From: Blautia sp.
GTDB lineage: Bacteria > Bacillota > Clostridia > Lachnospirales > Lachnospiraceae
NCBI GenBank assembly: GCA_021772055.1
Contig: JAETNR010000037.1
Location: 1 to 47,424, forward strand
DNA: 47,424 bases
Reading direction: 5' to 3'
Part shown: in pieces, positions 7,248-15,644 of the stretch
How the letters are laid out: the number at the start of each line of letters is the position of its first letter
Position numbering within the stretch: position 1 is the first letter of the stretch
Notes under the pieces: generated by a model
Database searches by the model: none
What the model was told of the DNA's origin: nothing
The model's input: only the letters and a program-made list of their open reading frames with translations
Made by a program: the position numbers and the translations under genes

Positions 7248-8150
7248 ATGGTGATCACGATCATTCTGGTTATTGTTATTTTCATACTTGGCATTCTTCT
7301 ATGGCACTACCAGCGGCAGGTGAAAAACATCTGCCGCCAATTGACGTTTCTTTGCGAACAGGAAAGTAATATGCCTATTTCCACGGAAATAAATACAGGC
7401 AGCATCGGGAAGCTGAAAGACTGTCTTAATGAACTCCTTGGCATGTACAGGCAGCAAAGAAAAGAGTATCAGGACAAAGAAAATGCCATTGCCCAAACCT
7501 ACACCAATCTCTCCCATGATATCCGCACGCCCCTGACCTCCCTGGATGGTTATTTTCAGCTTCTTCAGGACTGTAGCAATGAAGAGGACAAGCAGCGGTA
7601 TATCGGAATCATCAAGGAGCGGATCAGCAGTCTGAATGACATGCTGGAAGAGCTTTTTACTTATACCAAACTAAAAAATGATACCTATACGCTGGCACTG
7701 TCCCGCTGCCATCTAAATAGTATCCTGGCAAAAACGGTTCTTTCTTATTATCAGGACTGGACAGCCAAAAAGATCTTCCCATCGCTTGAAATTACGGACA
7801 CTCCCCTTTATATTGAAGCAAACCCGCAGGCCCTTTTGCGAGTAATCCAAAACATCCTGAAAAATGTCCTGGAACATGGGCAGGAGGAAATTTCTATTCT
7901 TCTCAGGGAAAGCTCCGGGGCAGCCGCCTTACAGGTAAGCAACAGGGTGGATAACCCCGGGGAGATCAATGCAGACCGAATATTTGAACGTTTCTATAAA
8001 GCGGATGAAGCCAGAGGAAAGACTTCCACAGGGCTTGGACTCTCCATTGCATATGAGCTGGTGAAGAAAATGAACGGGGAAATCCACGTCAAAATAGAAG
8101 ACAATCTCTTCTCCGTAATCATGAAATTCCGGCTCTTTGATAAAATCTGA
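7248..8150 (+). CDS. Sensor histidine kinase of the peptide-transporter operon (CprK-like)
   Basis: This 300-residue kinase has one clear N-terminal membrane helix (residues 2-20) and no extracellular sensor domain. A linker of about 50 residues leads to the dimerisation domain with H-box NLSHDIRTPLTSLDG (phosphorylated His90) and then a HATPase_c domain. N-box-like residues are IQNILKNVLEHG and the ATP lid is TSTGLGLSIAYELV. Lack of a periplasmic domain suggests it senses through the membrane or the adjacent transporter, as in Cpr and lantibiotic systems. It starts immediately after the permease stop. The nearest downstream gene is convergent. Cognate regulator is most likely the one at 4622. 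Confidence 0.88.
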   Translation: MVITIILVIVIFILGILLWHYQRQVKNICRQLTFLCEQESNMPISTEINTGSIGKLKDCLNELLGMYRQQRKEYQDKENAIAQTYTNLSHDIRTPLTSLDGYFQLLQDCSNEEDKQRYIGIIKERISSLNDMLEELFTYTKLKNDTYTLALSRCHLNSILAKTVLSYYQDWTAKKIFPSLEITDTPLYIEANPQALLRVIQNILKNVLEHGQEEISILLRESSGAAALQVSNRVDNPGEINADRIFERFYKADEARGKTSTGLGLSIAYELVKKMNGEIHVKIEDNLFSVIMKFRLFDKI

Positions 8151-8177
8151 TACATTGCGAACCGATGTAATGGGACG

Positions 8178-9521
8178 CTATTTTTTCAGGCTTTGCATCC
8201 AGGTCCTTTTCCGAAATAGAAACAGTGAGATTCCAAGGCGGACGCACTCTTCCAGGGAAAGAAAAAAATACACCCACGGTATGGACATTTTCCAGACAAA
8301 AGCAGACAATATGCCAAGAGGAACCCCAAATATCCATGTACCGATCAGATCTATGTACATCACATACTTTGTCTTCCCGCCGCTTCGGATAATACCGCCT
8401 CCCAGGATCATATTCTGCACTTTCACGGGAGAGATCAGGGCAAATACAAGCAGGAGTTTTCGGGCTGTGAGCCGTACACTCTCTTCTACCCGGAAGATCA
8501 TCACATAATATCTGCTGAAAAAAATCAATATCGCTGACAGGATCAGGGACCCGGCCAGACCGTAGCACATAAGCTTTTTGGAATCCTGATATGCTTTTTC
8601 AAAACGGTCTGCTCCCAGGGATTTCCCGATCAGAATCCCTGCTGCCTGGGATAGTCCGCTTAATGCCCCGATCATCAGTCCCTGGATCGGATTGGTCAGC
8701 GTCATAGCCGCATAAGCCTCCGTCCCTATGTGACCATAGAGGGAAGCGTATACATTTTCCCCAAGACTCCAGAAAAATTCACAGATCAAAATGGGCATGA
8801 TGATTCCGCAGTATTGTCCCCAGGCCCTTTTCCGAACAATGACACCGAAGGGAAGGCTCCAGGACTTCTTCCGATACATTCTATCAAAAAGCACCAGGAG
8901 CAAAAGGCAGCCAAGCACCTGAGAAATCACGGAAGCCCATGCAGCCCCCTTTACTCCGTAAGCCGGGCATCCAAGCTTCCCGAAAATCATAATGTAATTC
9001 AGGCAGGTATTCAGCACAGCAGCTGCAATACTGGTATACAAAGGCACCGCAGCCGCTCCCATGCATCGAAGATACGTGGATAATAAAGAATAAATTGCTG
9101 CAGGAATACAGGAAAGGGAAAAAATCTTCAAATACCCGGCTGCTATCCCTATGGTTTCCATGTCATTGGAATATAAACGCATCAGCCTTTCCGGAAACAG
9201 AACACTGACTCCTGTAAAAACTGCGGCCAGCATTCCGCCCAGCATCAGATTGGTAAAAAAACTCCTGCCAACCTCCTGCTCGTCGTTTTTTCCGAGAAAC
9301 TGCGCAATCATAATCCCGGCTGCCGCCGAAACTGCAGAAATCAAAACGGTAAACAGGGAGATAAACTTGCTCCCCATCCCGATTCCTGCAATGCTGCCGC
9401 TCCCCAGCTGCCCGGTCATAACCTGGTCGATCACCCCAAAAGAAGACTGCAGCAAACACTGCAGGGTTATGGGAACTGCGATGTGAAAAAGTTCTTTCCG
9501 AAATAATCTGGTTTCGTTCAT
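8178..9521 (-). CDS. MATE-family multidrug efflux transporter
   Basis: This 447-residue polytopic protein has about twelve hydrophobic helices and the MATE signatures. The N-lobe begins IAVPITLQCLLQSSFGVIDQVMTGQLG and GLGS-like IGMGSKF. The C-lobe contains GENVYASLYGHIGTEAYAAMT and LSGLSQAAGILIGKSLG. MATE proteins export cationic drugs or metabolites using Na+ or H+ gradients; the substrate here is unknown. I place the start at 9521 (MNETRLFRK), which has AAAGGAG upstream, rather than the longer frame. It faces the histidine kinase gene convergently with a 27-bp gap and appears to be transcribed alone. Confidence 0.9.
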   Translation of the reverse strand: MNETRLFRKELFHIAVPITLQCLLQSSFGVIDQVMTGQLGSGSIAGIGMGSKFISLFTVLISAVSAAAGIMIAQFLGKNDEQEVGRSFFTNLMLGGMLAAVFTGVSVLFPERLMRLYSNDMETIGIAAGYLKIFSLSCIPAAIYSLLSTYLRCMGAAAVPLYTSIAAAVLNTCLNYIMIFGKLGCPAYGVKGAAWASVISQVLGCLLLLVLFDRMYRKKSWSLPFGVIVRKRAWGQYCGIIMPILICEFFWSLGENVYASLYGHIGTEAYAAMTLTNPIQGLMIGALSGLSQAAGILIGKSLGADRFEKAYQDSKKLMCYGLAGSLILSAILIFFSRYYVMIFRVEESVRLTARKLLLVFALISPVKVQNMILGGGIIRSGGKTKYVMYIDLIGTWIFGVPLGILSAFVWKMSIPWVYFFLSLEECVRLGISLFLFRKRTWMQSLKK

Positions 9522-9855
9522 TGCGATCTGCTCTCCTTTAATGCTTGCTTTGGTATTCATCATAAGTCCGATTCCGCTGGAGAACAATAGGTTAAACGCG
9601 TAACCCATTCCAAAGATTTCATTATAAATTTATCTATTCTGCACAATTTCCAGCGAATCCATCCATTCCAGGATGAATAGCCGTGTGAGCAGACTGATTA
9701 TGTTCAAGGAGTGCCTCAAATATAATATCGTTCCATTCATTATCGAGGATACTCTGAAAATGTTCTACTATTGTGGATTGAAGGAATAGAATCATGAAAA
9801 AGGCTATAAGTATAAAGCGTATCTGGATTATTTTAGAATTCAACAATAGTAATGT

Positions 9856-9884
9856 AAAAGGCACCCACACAAGTGAGTGCCTTT
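9856..9884. terminator. Symmetrical hairpin, probable bidirectional terminator
   Basis: AAAGGCAC and GTGCCTTT pair perfectly around an inner CAC/GTG pair and short loop. T-rich flanks occur only briefly, so strength is uncertain. Confidence 0.45.
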
Positions 9885-9923
9885 ACTGCGCTTACAGCGA
9901 AAATACCTTTTTAAAACTTGCCC

Positions 9924-10058
9924 TTACGGCTTTTCATTTTTTTCGGCAGCATCTTTATTATCTATGGATTTTAGCATTTTATTCTCTTCAAGAAGCTTAT
10001 CATAGGCCTCTTGTAATGCTTTATTTTTCTCCTTCTTTATTATGTAATGTGAAAGCCA
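9924..10058 (-). pseudogene. Start-less C-terminal coiled-coil fragment
   Basis: An open frame of about 44 codons reads KKEKNKALQEAYDKLLEENK and ends KNEKP-stop. The Lys/Glu-rich helical pattern looks like the C-terminal tail of a regulator or mobile-element protein. There is no start codon or RBS, and a stop precedes the frame at 10059-10061. I treat it as a possible remnant. Confidence 0.3.
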
Positions 10059-10080
10059 TTATATCATGTATTGCCGAATA

Positions 10081-11082
10081 TTAAAATAGTGAAATTACGC
10101 TTTCCCGTTCCACCAGGGAAACTTCTATTTTCATCTCTTCCCCTGTTCCAGGTTCCAGTTTCAGCTTTCCAAGCAGTTTCAATGCTTCCTCCGCTCTCTT
10201 TCTGCTGTCCTGACGAATCGTGGTAAGGGCTGGCACGGCCATTCTGCCTAATTCTGTATCATCAAATCCTACCACAGAAATATCTTCCGGAACTCCTATC
10301 CCTTGTTTTCTGAGAAAATTCATCAGATCCACTGCATAATAATCCGATACAGCAAAAACAGCCGTAAATCTTTTAAGTTCCTCCAGGTGGCTGCGATAGA
10401 ATTCCTCCCGCTCTGCCTTCTGCATGGGAACGATCATCAGCTCTGCCCCGGGCAGAATCTTATGCAGTCCCTCATAGCGCTCCCAGTCCGCACAGATATC
10501 ATTATCGGAAATGCAGACTACTCTCTCATGTCCCATTTCCAGAAGATATCTCCCTGCCAATTCACCGCCCCCGAAATGATCTGCCGCAATATTGGCCATT
10601 TTCCCCTGTTCTTCAAAAAATCCATCGTAAACCACAAAAGGAATATGCATATTGTCTCTTAATTTTTTGTAATCAGAATCGCAGAATCCGATGAGAACCA
10701 GCCCCTCCATGTTCCACATAGAGGCAAACCGGGAAATCTCGTTCCATTTGGTTGTTGTCTTTACCATCATAAAATAGCCGTTTTTATCAATTTCTTCAGA
10801 AAGAGAATTCAGGCAGGAAGCAATAAAACCATCCTCTAACACCTTCCCCTCGTATTTTTCATGATTGTTGATCACAACGCCAATAATCCTGGAATTGTTC
10901 TGGGCCAGAAGAATTCCGGCCATGCTTGGAATATACTGTTTTTCCTCCAAAAGCTCCTGCACCCGCTTAATCGTTTCATCGGATATCTTTTTCGTTTTTC
11001 CATGAATCACATTTGATACGGTAGCTGTACTCAGCCCCAGCTCTTCCGCAATGTCTGCAATTCTGACTCTTCCGTTACTCAA
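10081..11082 (-). CDS. LacI/GalR-family transcriptional regulator
   Basis: This regulator has a LacI HTH at its N-terminus (VRIADIAEELGLSTATVSNVIHG, then the hinge RVQELLEEKQYIPS). A periplasmic-binding-protein-like effector domain of about 270 residues follows, with RIIGVVINN, ISVVGFDDTELG and ALTTIRQDS motifs. A TTG at 11082 (LSNGRVRIAD) with GGGAG about 9 nt upstream gives the normal family N-terminus; an ATG at 11130 is an alternative and lies inside the upstream alkyltransferase-like gene. Effector is probably a sugar, but no transport or catabolic operon is adjacent. It closely follows the alkyltransferase-like gene on the same strand. Confidence 0.85.
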   Translation of the reverse strand: MSNGRVRIADIAEELGLSTATVSNVIHGKTKKISDETIKRVQELLEEKQYIPSMAGILLAQNNSRIIGVVINNHEKYEGKVLEDGFIASCLNSLSEEIDKNGYFMMVKTTTKWNEISRFASMWNMEGLVLIGFCDSDYKKLRDNMHIPFVVYDGFFEEQGKMANIAADHFGGGELAGRYLLEMGHERVVCISDNDICADWERYEGLHKILPGAELMIVPMQKAEREEFYRSHLEELKRFTAVFAVSDYYAVDLMNFLRKQGIGVPEDISVVGFDDTELGRMAVPALTTIRQDSRKRAEEALKLLGKLKLEPGTGEEMKIEVSLVERESVISLF

Positions 11083-11110
11083 ACACACAGTCTCCCATCT
11101 AACCTTTTCT

Positions 11111-11476
11111 TTAAATTCCCATCTTCTCATAAAACACCCGAAGCTCTTCCGCCTCTCTGAGTGTATTTTTCCAGCCATATTCTTTCAGAGATACTTTCCA
11201 GCCTTTCTCTGTTCTTACAACCTGCACGCCCTCTTCTTCCAAGAGAAGTTTTTGCATATCCGGATATTCAAAGAAGGAGGCCCCGCTTAATACTCCGCTG
11301 GAATTTACCACCCTGTGGGCAGGTATCTTCTCTCCCGCCAGCCCTTCCCGGAGTGCATAACCTACCTGCCTTGCATTCTTGGGCTTTCCGCATAAAAGTG
11401 CGATCTGGCCGTAGGTTGCCACTTTCCCACAGGGAATTCCGGTACATACATACTGCATGCGCTTATAAAAATCCAT
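11111..11476 (-). CDS. MGMT-family alkyltransferase-like (ATL) protein
   Basis: This 121-residue protein carries the O6-alkylguanine-DNA alkyltransferase DNA-binding fold: IPCGKVATYGQIA with Tyr22, then NARQVGYAL with the arginine finger Arg36. The active-site motif of true alkyltransferases, PCHRV, reads PAHRV (residues 52-56). The acceptor cysteine is thus alanine, so the protein cannot take up alkyl groups. ATL proteins of this kind bind alkylated guanine and hand the lesion to nucleotide excision repair. The C-terminal ~25 residues beyond the core are Glu-rich. Start has AGGAGA upstream. Its end overlaps the longest possible lacI-type frame. Confidence 0.88.
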   Translation of the reverse strand: MDFYKRMQYVCTGIPCGKVATYGQIALLCGKPKNARQVGYALREGLAGEKIPAHRVVNSSGVLSGASFFEYPDMQKLLLEEEGVQVVRTEKGWKVSLKEYGWKNTLREAEELRVFYEKMGI

Positions 11477-11530
11477 AACTGAATCTCCTGAGCATTTGTT
11501 ATTCTCCTGTTTCTATAAAATAGTCCACAT

Positions 11531-12445
11531 TTATAAAATAAACAGTTTCTCCAGGCAGCGAAAATCCACAGCGTTCCTGATTCTTCCGGCAATATTTTCG
11601 GAATCTCTTCTCAGATATTGATATAACCCCTCATCTCCAGGATAAAATTTCTCCGTTAAACTGTGAATCGCGTATTCAATAAAGTCTTCAATTTCCTTTT
11701 CCTGCCTTGTGTCAAATATCATCCAAAGCTGTTCGTATTCTCCTAAAGTAAATCCTCGCTCCTGCAGCGGTTTATTCAGGAGCAAATGTCCTATCACATT
11801 TTGCAGAAGAATGCTGCAGACATTTTCAAATAGAATTTCATAATGGCTATGATAACCTCTGAGGACTTCCCTGACATATCCCTCCGAAAACCGCTGCAAA
11901 AACTTCTGCTCAAGACAGATGCACTGAAGATATTCATAAACGAAATCCGCTCCGGACAGTTCCCTCCGACAGTTATGATCTTCCAATACAGGATATTCCA
12001 AAGTCAGCAATGTCTCCTGTGGGCAAAATCTTGTGTCATATCTTTTCAGGAATTCCGGCATTCCCCTCATCACAGTCTCCTGCAGACACACCAGGCCATA
12101 GTCCCGAAATTCCAGACTCAGCAGTTGATACATCTCCCGCAATTCCTTCACCTTTCCTACAAGAAGACGATATCCAAGATCATATAATTTTCTCACAGAA
12201 ACAGCATTTCTGTTCACTTCACAACAATCAGATGATGCACTTTCATTCAGGCAATACAATACCGCATCCATAAGGCTCTGTGCCTTCTCATAAGTAATAG
12301 ACGTATGGTCGCACCCCGTATATTTTTCTGCAAGTTCTGCAACAATGGGAATAAGTTCTGCCGGATCATATTCTCTGTCCATCCGATTCTCCTGTGACGT
12401 GAATTTATTAGATACAGTACCAGCTTCGTAAACCGTATTATTCAT
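11531..12445 (-). CDS. DUF6179 domain-containing protein
   Basis: This 304-residue protein is acidic, cytoplasmic-looking and largely helical, without membrane segments. I recognise it as the DUF6179 type that accompanies DUF6323 in Lachnospiraceae and related clostridia; function is unknown. Conserved-looking stretches are RKLYDLGYRLLVGKVKELREMY (about 95-115) and the central Cys/Tyr-rich EYLQCICLEQKF (about 185-200). It starts after GGAGGTAGGGAA and lies 4 bp downstream of the DUF6323 gene, so the two are cotranscribed. Family naming is from memory; a profile search would settle it. Confidence 0.7.
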   Translation of the reverse strand: MNNTVYEAGTVSNKFTSQENRMDREYDPAELIPIVAELAEKYTGCDHTSITYEKAQSLMDAVLYCLNESASSDCCEVNRNAVSVRKLYDLGYRLLVGKVKELREMYQLLSLEFRDYGLVCLQETVMRGMPEFLKRYDTRFCPQETLLTLEYPVLEDHNCRRELSGADFVYEYLQCICLEQKFLQRFSEGYVREVLRGYHSHYEILFENVCSILLQNVIGHLLLNKPLQERGFTLGEYEQLWMIFDTRQEKEIEDFIEYAIHSLTEKFYPGDEGLYQYLRRDSENIAGRIRNAVDFRCLEKLFIL

Positions 12446-12449
12446 TTCC

Positions 12450-12986
12450 CTACCTCCAGCATAAATCTTTCAAAGCTTCCAGATACAGTTCCTTATCCCA
12501 GCGGGTTACTATATCAAATTTTTCAAATTCTCCTCGCCCTTCCAGTCTTTGATACCCGTCATATCCGGCCCTGATTGCCTGAGCAAAGAGATCCAGACAG
12601 GTTCCTTCCAGATAATCAAAATCCCCATAACAGACATTTTCGAACTGCTCTTTCATAAAATTCAACAGTTCCTCATCCGTAATCTCATCCTCCATCTCGT
12701 TTTTATAGAGATAAAAAATCTCCTGGAGCCGTACAAGGCTGTCCACATAATTCTCCTGCATCAGATATGCTGAATCGCAAAACACATAGATAAGCTTAGG
12801 CAGGATACTCTGCCCGAATTCCACCCTTCGTTCTTTTCTGAGAACATTCTGCCTTTCTGCAATGAGAAGTTCCGTATCTTCTCTGCTTAACACAAGTCCA
12901 TATTTCTTCGTATAAGTATTGGTATCCTGAACTTGTTTCATCTGGGTTTGTGTCATCATCATTTCCATCCAGTTCTTTTCGCCCAT
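12450..12986 (-). CDS. DUF6323 family protein
   Basis: This 178-residue soluble protein is preceded by GGAGGATGAGCG. After a Met/Gln-rich N-terminus it contains KYGLVLSREDTELLIAERQ, ERRVEFGQSILPKLIYVFCDS and the acidic DEITDEELLNFMKEQFEN. These match the DUF6323 family as I remember it. Function is unknown. It is the first gene of a two-gene operon with the DUF6179 gene, with 4 bp between them. A TATAAT near 13020 on the minus strand may be its -10 box, with a poor -35. Nothing in the sequence points to catalysis: no nucleotide-binding or metal motifs are visible. Confidence 0.7.
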   Translation of the reverse strand: MGEKNWMEMMMTQTQMKQVQDTNTYTKKYGLVLSREDTELLIAERQNVLRKERRVEFGQSILPKLIYVFCDSAYLMQENYVDSLVRLQEIFYLYKNEMEDEITDEELLNFMKEQFENVCYGDFDYLEGTCLDLFAQAIRAGYDGYQRLEGRGEFEKFDIVTRWDKELYLEALKDLCWR

Positions 12987-13082
12987 CGCTCATCCTCCTT
13001 CCGTAAGGATTATGATTATAGAGGATAGAAATGTAGTTTACCAGTCTTGAATTTCAGCCCATTTTGTGGTATTATAATAGTG

Positions 13083-13709
13083 TCAAAAAATTCGTTTTTT
13101 TCTTCTTGCCCCCTTATATTCCTCTATTACATGAACAATTTCATTATAATCACGCTCAAACAATTCCTCACTTATCTGCACCTGTAAAATCGATTCCGGA
13201 ACCTTTTCCAACAGTTTCTCTATAACAAATGCTTTGCTCTTTCCAGCATATTTCGGAAGGTGATTCAGTTCCTGCATGTGGGCAAGCTCCGGTCTCCATA
13301 GAAGCTCCAGCTTTCTTTTTCCTACATCCTTCGGGTTTCTCTCAGGCTTCCTGATGATATAAAAATCCATGCAGCCATTTATCATCTCCACAGAAATAAT
13401 CCCCCACCATTCAGGTACATGCTCCCTGATATGCATGGCATGGCTGGAACCAACCACCACATAATTATAATCAAAATACCGGTTATAATCTTTCACCTGC
13501 CGCTTCAGTCTTACATATGTATCAACATCACTTTTAATCTCAATGCCCACTACAGAAGAAGGCATTACCATCACAATATCCGCCCGGGAACGTCCTACCT
13601 GTTTTTCTTCTATAATCCGGATTTTTCCGCAGGTTTCTTCCAGAAAATCAAATAGAGGTTCACGAATGTCTTTATCATGCAGCAATGCGGAGTCTCCTTT
13701 CCTAATCAC
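13083..13709 (-). CDS. Sce7726-family (PD-(D/E)XK-like) protein
   Basis: This 208-residue protein has the core VGRSRADIVMVM and VVGIEIKSDVDT (about residues 38-65). That acidic-then-E-x-K layout is typical of PD-(D/E)XK nuclease folds, and with the following DYNRYFDYNYVVVG it matches the Sce7726 family as I know it. Members occur in phages, mobile elements and core genomes; function is unproven. Start is a GTG that overlaps the nitrilase stop by 4 bp (GTGA), so translation is coupled. The C-terminus is basic (ARRKKRIF), which fits nucleic acid binding. Pairing with a carbon-nitrogen hydrolase is unexplained. Confidence 0.78.
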   Translation of the reverse strand: MIRKGDSALLHDKDIREPLFDFLEETCGKIRIIEEKQVGRSRADIVMVMPSSVVGIEIKSDVDTYVRLKRQVKDYNRYFDYNYVVVGSSHAMHIREHVPEWWGIISVEMINGCMDFYIIRKPERNPKDVGKRKLELLWRPELAHMQELNHLPKYAGKSKAFVIEKLLEKVPESILQVQISEELFERDYNEIVHVIEEYKGARRKKRIF

Positions 13710-14584
13710 CTTCTGTAATCCTCTCTGATAAACGGCTCATTTATTGTTTCGTCAAGGAGCAGTTGATATTTCTTCGGATGGCGATAGGCATTCCCGTGTA
13801 CCTCACATCTCCTGTACTCCCTGATTTCGTCAATAGGAAAGTCTGCCATGTAGATGCCTTCTCGTCCCCCCGCCTCTATAATCAGGGTATCTCTCGAACT
13901 GTTCTCGGAAGGTTTATATGCCATTCCGTCAAAAGCGGAAGAATGGCCGTTGCAGTCCGGCTGTCCCTCCGGATAATTTGCTGTCGCTATCCCCACCATA
14001 TTCTCATATGCCCTTGCCCGCAGCTGGGAAAGGCGGTTGATCTCCATAGGACAGGCATTGGGCACCAGAATAATCTCCGCACCCTTCAGCATCAGAATTC
14101 TGGCACTCTCCGGAAACTCTCTGTCATAACAGATCATCGCACCGATCTTTACAATTCCCTGCTCCGTATCCAGATCTGCCACATAGAAGTCTTCTCCGGC
14201 TTCAAGCACATGTTCATCCCCAAAATCGCAGGTATGTACTTTGGCATATGTAAATACATGACGTCCAAATCGATCAAACAGGCAAAGGCTGTTGCGAAAT
14301 GCAGTACCATGTTTTTCCAGAAACGTTATCCCCACAGCCATGCCTAATTCCTTCGCGATTTCCCCAAACGCACGCACAAATTCACAATCCTTTGGCATGG
14401 CTACCGCATCTAATTCGTCTGCATTCTGGGGAATAGAATATCCCACGCTCCACATTTCCGGAAACAGGGCAATATCAGCCCCCATAGCTTTAGCTTTTCT
14501 GCAATAGTCAAGCCCCTTCCTTAAGTTTTCTTCCCGGGATGTTCCAGGCAATATCTGCAATAATGCTACTTTTAAACTCTCCAT
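13706..14584 (-). CDS. Carbon-nitrogen hydrolase (nitrilase superfamily)
   Basis: This 292-residue amidohydrolase carries the full nitrilase triad: Glu43 in LFPEMW, Lys115 in YAKVH and Cys152 in GAMICYDREFPES. Members hydrolyse amide or nitrile bonds of small molecules (omega-amidase, carbamoylputrescine amidase and others). The sequence alone does not fix the substrate. Start at 14584 (MESLKVALLQ) fits the family N-terminus and has AGGAAGAG upstream. The C-terminal extension of about 30 residues after DEIREYRR is longer than in minimal members. It overlaps the downstream Sce7726 gene by 4 bp. Confidence 0.9.
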   Translation of the reverse strand: MESLKVALLQILPGTSREENLRKGLDYCRKAKAMGADIALFPEMWSVGYSIPQNADELDAVAMPKDCEFVRAFGEIAKELGMAVGITFLEKHGTAFRNSLCLFDRFGRHVFTYAKVHTCDFGDEHVLEAGEDFYVADLDTEQGIVKIGAMICYDREFPESARILMLKGAEIILVPNACPMEINRLSQLRARAYENMVGIATANYPEGQPDCNGHSSAFDGMAYKPSENSSRDTLIIEAGGREGIYMADFPIDEIREYRRCEVHGNAYRHPKKYQLLLDETINEPFIREDYRR

Positions 14585-14651
14585 ATACGTACTCTTCCTT
14601 ATTTCAAATTGTGATGACATTTTTCATTACCGTCTTATCATAATGATACTA

Positions 14652-15521
14652 CTATTTATTTGTAAAACCAATCTTTTCTTCCTCTGTCCTTCCGCTCTCC
14701 GCCCTTGTCCATCCTATGATCAGAAGTCCAATCAGCACTGCGGTATCCAGCAGCAATACAACGGTAATATGCTCCAGTATTCCGCCAATATAAAGCATTG
14801 TAAATCCTTCCGCGGAAACGGCAATAAAGCACAGATAATTCGTCACATAATTGGTGACCATGTCACTATAAAATGCATGAATCTGCAGCCAGCGCCAGAT
14901 AAACGGACGGAACAAAAACCGGATCACAATACAGGCTGCCGGATAGACAAATATAAATTTTTTCGCTGTCAGTGAGGTTACTCCCCCATCAAAGGACCAC
15001 TGTACCGGAATTTTTTCCGGCAGATGGGCATAGGATAAAACCGCCAGCAAAAAGCTCAGCAGAACCAGGCAGCCCCATACAGCTTCGCCTCCCCAAAGGT
15101 ATAAAAATCCAACGGTATCCTTCCTGGAAACCTTCGGATTTTCCTTCCACGGCTCCCTCTTATCCGGCAGATATTTCTTAATATCCAGTTCTTCAAAACA
15201 AAGTTCTTTGTCCTTCAGCATCTCCCCGCACATCTCCCGGGCCTTCTTCATCTCTGCCAGCTGCTGCTCCAAAACCCGTGTCTGGTTCTCAATCACATCA
15301 TAAAGGGAAGCTTCCTTCCGAATAACTTTCCGAATATCCTCCACAGTGATCCCAAGGGTCCGAAGATAGGCAATTTTCTTAATCTCCTCCACATCCTTCT
15401 GTGAATATTCCCGATATCCATTCCCGGAATTCCTCTTGGGATCGATCAGCTTTTCCTTTTCATAAAAGCGAATGTTCGACCTCTGCAGGCCGGTCTGCTG
15501 TTCCACTTCTTTAATCGTCAT
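14652..15521 (-). CDS. MerR-family regulator fused to DUF1648 membrane domain
   Basis: The N-terminal 70 residues form a MerR winged helix (IKEVEQQTGLQRSNIRFYEKEKLI, then LRTLGITVEDIRKVI). A dimerisation coiled coil spans about 75-110. Four hydrophobic segments follow (about 142-165, 185-205, 220-245 and 253-275). Between the first two is LPEKIPVQWSFDGG, the signature of DUF1648 domains. The regulator is therefore membrane-tethered with a putative ligand-sensing DUF1648 part, instead of a cytosolic drug-binding domain. Its own promoter has the 19-bp spacer typical of MerR control. There is no partner gene nearby, so it may act on itself and distant targets. Confidence 0.87.
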   Translation of the reverse strand: MTIKEVEQQTGLQRSNIRFYEKEKLIDPKRNSGNGYREYSQKDVEEIKKIAYLRTLGITVEDIRKVIRKEASLYDVIENQTRVLEQQLAEMKKAREMCGEMLKDKELCFEELDIKKYLPDKREPWKENPKVSRKDTVGFLYLWGGEAVWGCLVLLSFLLAVLSYAHLPEKIPVQWSFDGGVTSLTAKKFIFVYPAACIVIRFLFRPFIWRWLQIHAFYSDMVTNYVTNYLCFIAVSAEGFTMLYIGGILEHITVVLLLDTAVLIGLLIIGWTRAESGRTEEEKIGFTNK

Positions 15522-15546
15522 ACACGATCACCTTCCTTTTGCGGAA

Positions 15547-15577
15547 ATTATAGGGTATCAACAGGGTTTACAGTCAA
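15547..15577 (-). promoter_or_regulatory. MerR-type promoter with 19-bp spacer
   Basis: Minus-strand TTGACT (15572-15577) and TATAAT (15547-15552) are 19 bp apart rather than 17. This overlong spacer is the hallmark of MerR-activated promoters, where the regulator untwists the DNA. The spacer holds two direct ACCCT repeats. The gene downstream is the MerR-DUF1648 fusion itself, so positive autoregulation is likely. Confidence 0.72.
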
Positions 15578-15593
15578 GACTTTTTGAAAAAAA

Positions 15594-15629
15594 TCCATAA
15601 AAATATCTGAGCCGCCCACAGGGCGGCTC
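15594..15629 (-). terminator. Terminator of the M28 peptidase gene
   Basis: A perfect 9-bp GC-rich stem GAGCCGCCC/GGGCGGCTC with a 3-nt loop lies at 15609-15629, followed on the minus strand by AGATATTTTT. It lies 15 bp after the peptidase stop codon. Confidence 0.8.
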
Positions 15630-15644
15630 TCCTTTGCCTGGCTA

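Larger units (their letters stand above)
9522..10080. other. Gene-poor 560-bp stretch with debris
   Basis: I find no convincing gene here. It holds a short symmetrical hairpin (9856-9884), a start-less coding-like fragment (9924-10058, minus), and a weak minus-strand frame at 9634-9870 that begins with GTG inside that hairpin, lacks an RBS and matches nothing I know. The stretch separates the MATE gene from the lacI-type gene and may be the scar of a lost gene. Confidence 0.5.

Noticed and set aside
9634..9870. 78-codon minus-strand frame downstream of the MATE gene
   Set aside because: It starts with GTG inside a hairpin, has no RBS and matches nothing recognisable.
9794..10084. 96-codon plus-strand frame
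   Set aside because: It has no RBS, runs through the hairpin, and has no domain features. It is antisense to the coding-like remnant.
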